Of a stretch of 64,000 bases of DNA, positions 58,929-64,000 are shown piece after piece. Source of the DNA: DATLMR01 sp035634255. GTDB taxonomy: Bacteria > Acidobacteriota > Blastocatellia > UBA7656. A program made the position numbers and the translations under genes. Below the pieces are notes generated by a model, which made no database searches, was not told where the DNA came from, and worked only from the letters and a program-made list of their open reading frames with translations. Positions within the stretch are counted from its first letter, which is position 1. Each line of letters starts with the position of its first letter. The stretch lies in assembly GCA_035634255.1 (NCBI GenBank), contig DASQDI010000160.1:62001-126000 (forward strand), read 5' to 3'.

Positions 58929-61853
58929 ATGATCCCCAAGACAATTTCCCACTACAGAATTATCGAGAAGATCGGCTCGGGCGGCATGGGTGATGTCTAC
59001 CTGGCGGAGGATACCCGGCTGGGGCGCAGGGTGGCCTTGAAAGTGCTCTCAAGTCAGTTCGCGGGCGACGACGAGCGCCTGCTCCGCTTCGAGCAGGAGG
59101 CGCGCGCGGCCTCCGCCCTGAACCACCCGAACATAATCACGATCCACGAAGTCGGGCATGAAAACGGCACCCGATTCATAGCCACGGAGGTCATTGAAGG
59201 CGAGACGCTGCGCCACCGCATCTCGCGCGCGAAGATGGGGATCCGGGATGTCTTGGAGGTCGCCATTCAGACGGCGGGGGCTCTGGACGCGGCACACAAG
59301 ATCGGGATAGTCCACAGGGACATCAAGCCCGAGAACATAATGCTCAGGCCCGACGGGTACGTCAAAGTGCTCGACTTCGGGATAGTCAAGCTCACCGAGA
59401 GGTTCAACGAGCAGCACTTCAACAACTCCGAGGCGATGGACGAGCAGACCGTCATCCTCGTCCAGACCGAATCGAACGTGGTGATGGGCAGCCCGAGCTA
59501 CATGTCGCCCGAGCAGGCGCGCGGTCTGCTCGTGGACGCGAGGACCGACATCTTCAGCCTGGGCGTGGTCATCTACGAGATGGTCGCGGGCAAGCGCCCC
59601 TTCGAGGGAGAGACGCTCAGCGACGTCATCGTCTCCATACTCGACCGCAACTACGTCCCGCTCGCCCGCCACTCGGACGAGGTGCCGGAGGCTCTGGAAT
59701 GGATAGTGGCGAAGGCCCTTCGCAAGGACAGGGAAGAGCGGTACCAGTCCGCTAAGGAACTGCTGCACGACCTCCGCGCGCTGAAGCAGCGGGTGGAGTT
59801 CGAAAACGAGCTCGGGCGCTCCGTCAACGCATCGCCCGTCTTCACGAGCCGGATGACGCAGTCGACCGTCGCCACGTCCAGGACCGTCAGCGTTTCGAGC
59901 AGCGAGCTTGAGTCGCGCAAGACTTCGAGCGCCGAGTACATCGTCACGGAGATCCGGCAGCATAAGAAAGCGGTCGCCATCCTCCTCGTCGCTTCTCTGC
60001 TCGCGGCCGCCGCCCTCTGGTACTACTTAAACAGGTCTTCGGTGCTGACGGAGCGGGACACCGTGCTCATAGCCGACATCGTCAACACGACGGGCGACCC
60101 GGTGTTCGACGGCACCCTGAAACAGGCTCTGGCGGTACAGTTGGAGCAGTCGCCCTTCCTCAACATCTTCTCGGACGAGCGGGTGCGGGAGACCCTGCGG
60201 TACATGAGCCGCTCCCCGGACGAGCGCCTGACTAAGGAACTGGCGCGCGAGGTGTCCCGGCGGCAGGGGTTGAAGGCCCTGCTGACGGGCGCGATATCGA
60301 GCCTCGGGAGCAACTACGTCATCTCGCTCGAAGCCATGAACCCTTTCACGGGGGACGTGATCGCGCGCGAGCAGGTCGAGGCCGAGAGCAAGGAGCAGGT
60401 GCTCCGCTCTCTGGGCACGGCCGCCTCGAAGCTGCGCGAGCGGCTCGGGGAGTCGCTCCGCACCATCGAGAGGTACGACGCGCCCATCGAGCAGGCGACG
60501 ACCTCTTCGCTCGAAGCCCTGAAGGCGTTCTCCCTGGGCAACGAGCAGCACAACAAGGCGAAGTACCTCGAAGCGATCCCTTTTTACCAGCGCGCGATAG
60601 AACTCGACAAAGACTTCGCCCTCGCCTACACGCGGCTCGCGGTGGCCTACGACAACACGCGCCAGCAGGAGCTCGCTTCGCAGATGGCTACGCGGGCCTT
60701 CGAGCTGCGGGACAGGGTGAGCGAGCGCGAGAAGCTCTACATCTCGTGGCGCTACTACAGCAGCGCGACCCGCGAGCTTGAGAAGGCCATCGAGGTGCTT
60801 GAGCTGTGGAAGCAGACCTACCCGCGGGACACGGAGCCGTTCAACACCCTGTCTAACTCCTACATCCAGATCGGGCAGTTCGACAGGGCGGTGGACGAAG
60901 CGCGGGAGGCCATCCGCCTCAACCCGAACAGGCCCCAGCCGTATTCTAATCTAGGGCTCGCCCTCATCTGCGCGGGCCGCCTGGACGACGCCAAGCAGGT
61001 GTACGAGCAGGCGTTCGCGCAGAACCTCGACGCGACCAGCTTTCACTGGGGGCTCTACCTGATCGCCCTGATAGAGGGGAACTCCGAGGTGATGCAGAAG
61101 CAGGTGGAGTGGATGTCGGGGAGGCCGAACGAGTACGAGTCGCTCGACTGGCAGGCCAAGACCGCGACGTTCTGGGGCCAGTTCCGGAACGCCAGAGAGC
61201 TTTCCGGGAGGGCGGTCAGCCTCGCCGAGCAGAACAACGTGAGGGAGATCGCCTCCCAATACGCCCTGCGCGCGGTGCTCAGGGAGGCGGTCGCGGGCAA
61301 GTGCGACAGCGTTAAAGAGAGGGTCTCGGAGGCGCTCGACATCGCGCGCAACACCTCTTCGGTCGAAGCGGCCATCACGCTGGCCCTGTGCGGGGAGCTC
61401 TCCCTGGCGCAGGCGATGATCGACGAGCAGGTGAGGCAGAACCCGAAAGACTCCCTGCTCAACTCGATCTTCGCGCCGACCACGCGGGCGGCAATCGAGC
61501 TGAACCGCAACCCGGCCCAGGCGATCCAGATATTGGAGGACACGACCCGGTACGAGGCCGGGTACGCGGCGGGCTTCTGGCCCACCTACATCCGCGGGCT
61601 GGCTTACCTGCGCCTGCGCTCGGGCGCGGAGGCGGCGGCGGAGTTCCGCAGGGTGCTCGACAGCCGCGGCCTGAACCCCAACTCCAACGTCAACATCCTT
61701 GCGCGCCTCGGCCTGGCGCGCGCGGCGAGCCTCTCGGGGGACCGCGCGGCCAGCCGCAAGGCGTACGAGGAATTCCTCAACGTCTGGAAGAATGCCGACC
61801 CCGACATCCCCCTCCTCCAGCAGGCCCGCCGCGAGTACGAGGGCCTGAAGTAA
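58929..61853 (+). CDS. Membrane Ser/Thr protein kinase with TPR-rich sensor tail
   Basis: 974 residues from ATG at 58929. The kinase domain (about 1-290) is complete: IGSGGMGDVYLAED glycine loop, VALKVL Lys, HRDIKPENIML catalytic loop, DFGIVKL and SPSYMSPEQARG activation segment. One membrane span (AVAILLVASLLAAAALWYYL, about 350-370) separates it from a large outer part: a domain with LIADIVNTTGDPVFDGTLKQ common in acidobacterial kinases, then TPR repeats (about 540-940). The Hanks-type kinase likely passes an envelope signal to cytoplasmic targets. Confidence 0.92.
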   Translation: MIPKTISHYRIIEKIGSGGMGDVYLAEDTRLGRRVALKVLSSQFAGDDERLLRFEQEARAASALNHPNIITIHEVGHENGTRFIATEVIEGETLRHRISRAKMGIRDVLEVAIQTAGALDAAHKIGIVHRDIKPENIMLRPDGYVKVLDFGIVKLTERFNEQHFNNSEAMDEQTVILVQTESNVVMGSPSYMSPEQARGLLVDARTDIFSLGVVIYEMVAGKRPFEGETLSDVIVSILDRNYVPLARHSDEVPEALEWIVAKALRKDREERYQSAKELLHDLRALKQRVEFENELGRSVNASPVFTSRMTQSTVATSRTVSVSSSELESRKTSSAEYIVTEIRQHKKAVAILLVASLLAAAALWYYLNRSSVLTERDTVLIADIVNTTGDPVFDGTLKQALAVQLEQSPFLNIFSDERVRETLRYMSRSPDERLTKELAREVSRRQGLKALLTGAISSLGSNYVISLEAMNPFTGDVIAREQVEAESKEQVLRSLGTAASKLRERLGESLRTIERYDAPIEQATTSSLEALKAFSLGNEQHNKAKYLEAIPFYQRAIELDKDFALAYTRLAVAYDNTRQQELASQMATRAFELRDRVSEREKLYISWRYYSSATRELEKAIEVLELWKQTYPRDTEPFNTLSNSYIQIGQFDRAVDEAREAIRLNPNRPQPYSNLGLALICAGRLDDAKQVYEQAFAQNLDATSFHWGLYLIALIEGNSEVMQKQVEWMSGRPNEYESLDWQAKTATFWGQFRNARELSGRAVSLAEQNNVREIASQYALRAVLREAVAGKCDSVKERVSEALDIARNTSSVEAAITLALCGELSLAQAMIDEQVRQNPKDSLLNSIFAPTTRAAIELNRNPAQAIQILEDTTRYEAGYAAGFWPTYIRGLAYLRLRSGAEAAAEFRRVLDSRGLNPNSNVNILARLGLARAASLSGDRAASRKAYEEFLNVWKNADPDIPLLQQARREYEGLK

Positions 61854-61892
61854 GCGCGGCCCGCGACCCCCTGAAATTAACGCTTGACTTGC

Positions 61893-61910
61893 CTACTATA
61901 ATTGTAGTAG
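61893..61910. promoter_or_regulatory. BlaI-type operator overlapping the regulator promoter
   Basis: 18-bp palindrome ctactataattgtagtag. It resembles BlaI/MecI operators (TACTA-N-TAGTA core). A -35-like TTGACT lies at 61884-61889 and the palindrome covers the spacer and -10 area, so binding would block transcription of the blaI-like gene starting at 61938. Confidence 0.65.
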
Positions 61911-61937
61911 ATATGCCTATGCTCATAGGAGGAGCGC

Positions 61938-62402
61938 GTGATAAAGAAGAAGGTGAGATTCACTAAATTCGAGATCGAGGTGATGGACGTGCTGTGGGAG
62001 GCGGGCAGCTCGTCCGTGCGGGAGATTCAGGAGCGCCTGCCGGAGAAGAGGCGGCCGGCCTACACCACCGTCCAGACCATCGTTTACCGCCTGGAAGAGA
62101 AGGGGGCCGTGCGCCGCGCCAGGAAGATCGGCAACGCGCACATATTCGAGCCGGTGATCTCGCGGAAGACGGTCCACAACCGGGTGCTCGACGAGTTGAT
62201 CGACATGTTCGGAGGCTCCATGCGCCCCCTGATGGCTCACCTCGTCGAGTCCGGGCGCGTGACCCTCGAAAACCTGCGCGAGATGGAAGAGACTCTGGCC
62301 CGGATAGAGGGCGGGGAGGTGAAGGGGGCCGCCCCGGACGAGGAGCCGGATAAAAGGAAAGAGATGGGCAAAGGGAAGCGGAAGCCCGCTTCTAAAAAGT
62401 AA
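61938..62402 (+). CDS. BlaI/MecI/CopY-family repressor
   Basis: 154 residues from GTG 61938 with AGGAGG upstream. The winged helix is clear: RFTKFEIEVMDVLWEAGSSS, VREIQERLPEKRRPAYTTVQ and TIVYRLEEKGAVRRARKIGN, followed by the dimerisation helices. A Lys-rich tail ends the protein. BlaI repressors are cut by a BlaR1-type membrane protease, which is encoded right after it here. It binds the palindrome just upstream, giving autoregulation. Confidence 0.92.
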   Translation: MIKKKVRFTKFEIEVMDVLWEAGSSSVREIQERLPEKRRPAYTTVQTIVYRLEEKGAVRRARKIGNAHIFEPVISRKTVHNRVLDELIDMFGGSMRPLMAHLVESGRVTLENLREMEETLARIEGGEVKGAAPDEEPDKRKEMGKGKRKPASKK

Positions 62403-62430
62403 CGGCGACAGGACGAAGGAGTAACAGGTC

Positions 62431-64000
62431 ATGGCTTTTCACGAATGGCTGTTCGAGTGGTCGGGTGCCTCGGCACCTTTGATGGCGAATCATCTATGGC
62501 AGGCGACGGTCTTTTCGTTGCTGGTGTTCGCGGCGGCCCGCTTCCTCAGGCGCGGCCCAGCGCGAGTGCGTCATGCCCTGTGGCTTATGGCTTCCCTGAA
62601 ATTCGCCCTCCCTTCGGACCTCTTCCTGCTGTCGATCCATTACGCGGGGGTGGACCTCGGCTTACTGTTCGGCCCGAACGACGCCCCGGCTGGCGCGCCC
62701 CAAACCCTCGGGCCGGTGCCTCTGACGCCTGCTGGCGCGGTTGAGGGCGCGGCGTCCGCCGTCTCCGGAACGCAGGCGGGCCACGGGGAGATGTTATGCG
62801 CGCTCTTTATAGTCTGGGCGGTCGGGTGCCTGCTGACCCTGTCGCTCTGGTGTTCGAAACGGTTTCAGATTTCGTCCGCGCTTAAAGGCAGGACGGGCAC
62901 CGAGAGCGGGCGGGTTTCGCAAGCTCTCTCGCGCGTGCGGGGCAGGCTGGGGATGAAACGGCCGGTTAAGGTGGTCATCTCCCGCGACGCGATAGAGCCG
63001 GGGATATGGCGCGTGTGGCGGCCGGTCCTGGCCCTTCCCGCGAGCCTCCCGGAGCACCTGAGCGACGACGAGCTTGACGCGATGCTGATGCACGAGCTGA
63101 TTCACATATCGAGGCGGGACAATCTGGTGAGCAATCTGAGCATGATGGTCTGCTGCCTCTTCTGGTTTCATCCCGTGGTCTGGATCATCGACCGGCGCCT
63201 GCTCTCGGAGCGCGAAAGCTCGTGCGATGAGAGGGTGATGGAGCTCGGCGTGTCGTCGAAGGTCTATGCGGCAAGCCTGTTGAAGGTGCTGCGATTCTGC
63301 GTTGGGTGGAAGGTCGCGGGGGGCTCTGCCGCGACGGGCTCGAACCTGCAAAAGAGGGTTGATTCGATCCTGGCTTTCCGCGCGGGCGCGAGGGCAGGCG
63401 CCGCGAGCCGTTACCTGATCGGCTCTTTCGCGGCTTCCGTCGTCGCCTTCACGATTGCGGCCGGCCTGCTGGTCCCGAGCGACGCCGTGGCTCAAAGCCT
63501 CAAAGCTCCAAGGGCCGCCGGGGCAGAGCGCGCGCAGGACTCCGCGGACCGGCTCGTGCCGGCGCAGGCTCCGAAGGTCGCGGACGTGACCCCGCAGCCC
63601 GCGGGCGGCTCTCCCCTCTCGGGCCGCGAGGGGAGAGAGTTGATCAAGGAGGCGGAGAAGGCGCCTTTCACTCCCGCGCGATTCAATAATCTCGACGGAG
63701 CGCCGCTCGTCATAACCGACGCGAAGATGAAGGTCGTCGCGTACGAGAAAGGCCCATCCTCTTCGGACGCCGCGCCCGGCGCGCGCGAGCTGTTGATAAT
63801 GCCGAGACTGAGTCTGGTCAATAACACGAACCGGCGAATCACCTCAGTTCATGTGTTGTCCAAGATCGCCCCGGTCTCTTACGCCGTAACGACGCACCGC
63901 GTCAACATCGGCCCATACGAATCGTTCGTGCTCCAGATAGAGGAGAATGATTGGAGCGAGGTACTGCCCGCGGGGAGCGCGCGGAATATGGTCTTCTTCG
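62431..64000 (+). CDS. BlaR1/MecR1-type M56 membrane metalloprotease, partial (runs off window end)
   Basis: From ATG 62431, with AAGGAG eight bases upstream, the frame is open to the window end, 523 residues. Membrane spans at the start (NHLWQATVFSLLVFAAARFL and neighbours) and near 125-140 (CALFIVWAVGCLLTLSLW) precede the M56 zinc site MHELIHISRRDN (HELIH, His221, His225), with the downstream Glu in SSCDERVMELG. A further span near 330-350 is followed by a soluble C-terminal part without an obvious beta-lactam sensor domain in the visible 170 residues. Likely cleaves the adjacent repressor; the inducing ligand is unknown. Confidence 0.85.
   Translation, partial: MAFHEWLFEWSGASAPLMANHLWQATVFSLLVFAAARFLRRGPARVRHALWLMASLKFALPSDLFLLSIHYAGVDLGLLFGPNDAPAGAPQTLGPVPLTPAGAVEGAASAVSGTQAGHGEMLCALFIVWAVGCLLTLSLWCSKRFQISSALKGRTGTESGRVSQALSRVRGRLGMKRPVKVVISRDAIEPGIWRVWRPVLALPASLPEHLSDDELDAMLMHELIHISRRDNLVSNLSMMVCCLFWFHPVVWIIDRRLLSERESSCDERVMELGVSSKVYAASLLKVLRFCVGWKVAGGSAATGSNLQKRVDSILAFRAGARAGAASRYLIGSFAASVVAFTIAAGLLVPSDAVAQSLKAPRAAGAERAQDSADRLVPAQAPKVADVTPQPAGGSPLSGREGRELIKEAEKAPFTPARFNNLDGAPLVITDAKMKVVAYEKGPSSSDAAPGARELLIMPRLSLVNNTNRRITSVHVLSKIAPVSYAVTTHRVNIGPYESFVLQIEENDWSEVLPAGSARNMVFF

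Overview
The window is high-GC DNA that fits an Acidobacteriota genome, most likely class Blastocatellia. The lineage signs are a VWFA-related exported protein of the acidobacterial type, two large orphan MacB-like permeases of the acidobacterial duplicated orphan permease (ADOP) class (one beside a PadR regulator), a membrane-anchored Ser/Thr kinase with a TPR tail, and many exported or envelope proteins. This placement is inference from gene content. No rRNA, tRNA, CRISPR array or transposase was recognised.

Layout. 1-4.7 kb: a GH1 glycosidase (cut by the window edge) and a GH43 glycosidase, a VWFA protein with a coupled small exported protein, and an SdpI-like membrane protein. 4.9-9.7 kb: a membrane HD-GYP/GAF/degenerate-GGDEF signalling protein and a secreted subtilase with an 18-bp DNA repeat. 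10.0-16.9 kb: an envelope-stress module, comprising a MacAB-type exporter, a coiled-coil/metallopeptidase-like exported protein, two Spy/CpxP-like proteins, an ECF sigma factor and its zinc-finger anti-sigma. Three promoters with the same -35 and -10 elements and the same 15-nt spacer (two on minus, one on plus) tie this region together.

17.2-25.6 kb is the most notable locus: a four-gene predicted conflict (immunity) operon. It encodes an alpha/beta-hydrolase, a caspase-like protease with a VMAP-C-like tail, a MoxR AAA+ ATPase, and a 1338-residue protein joining an SAV_2336/vWA-like region, a TIR domain set inside a WD40 propeller, and a C-terminal SLOG-like Rossmann domain. This matches the MoxR-vWA-VMAP ternary systems described by comparative genomics, with an unusual combination of three candidate effectors and a TIR plus SLOG in one chain.

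25.6-43.3 kb: an aldo/keto reductase, a phospholipase D/cardiolipin synthase-like protein, a glucose/sorbosone dehydrogenase-like protein, a lone attC-like palindrome, a xylose-use group (xylA, GH3, mutarotase-like, xylB), a CvpA-CAP fusion, an ADOP permease and an EamA/Lrp pair. 43.5-53.1 kb: a storage-lipid cluster with a PhaR-like regulator, two phasin-like proteins, an SDR, an acyl-CoA ligase, a P450, a WS/DGAT acyltransferase, a lipase-like hydrolase and two GNATs; no PHA synthase is present. 53.3-64 kb: a PadR/ADOP pair, a class C beta-lactamase-fold hydrolase, a decayed nrfHA pair (truncated nrfA, frameshifted nrfH), a Ser/Thr kinase, and a BlaI/BlaR1-type regulator-protease pair that runs off the end.

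Most open frames opposite the genes are products of GC-rich codon use and were left out.
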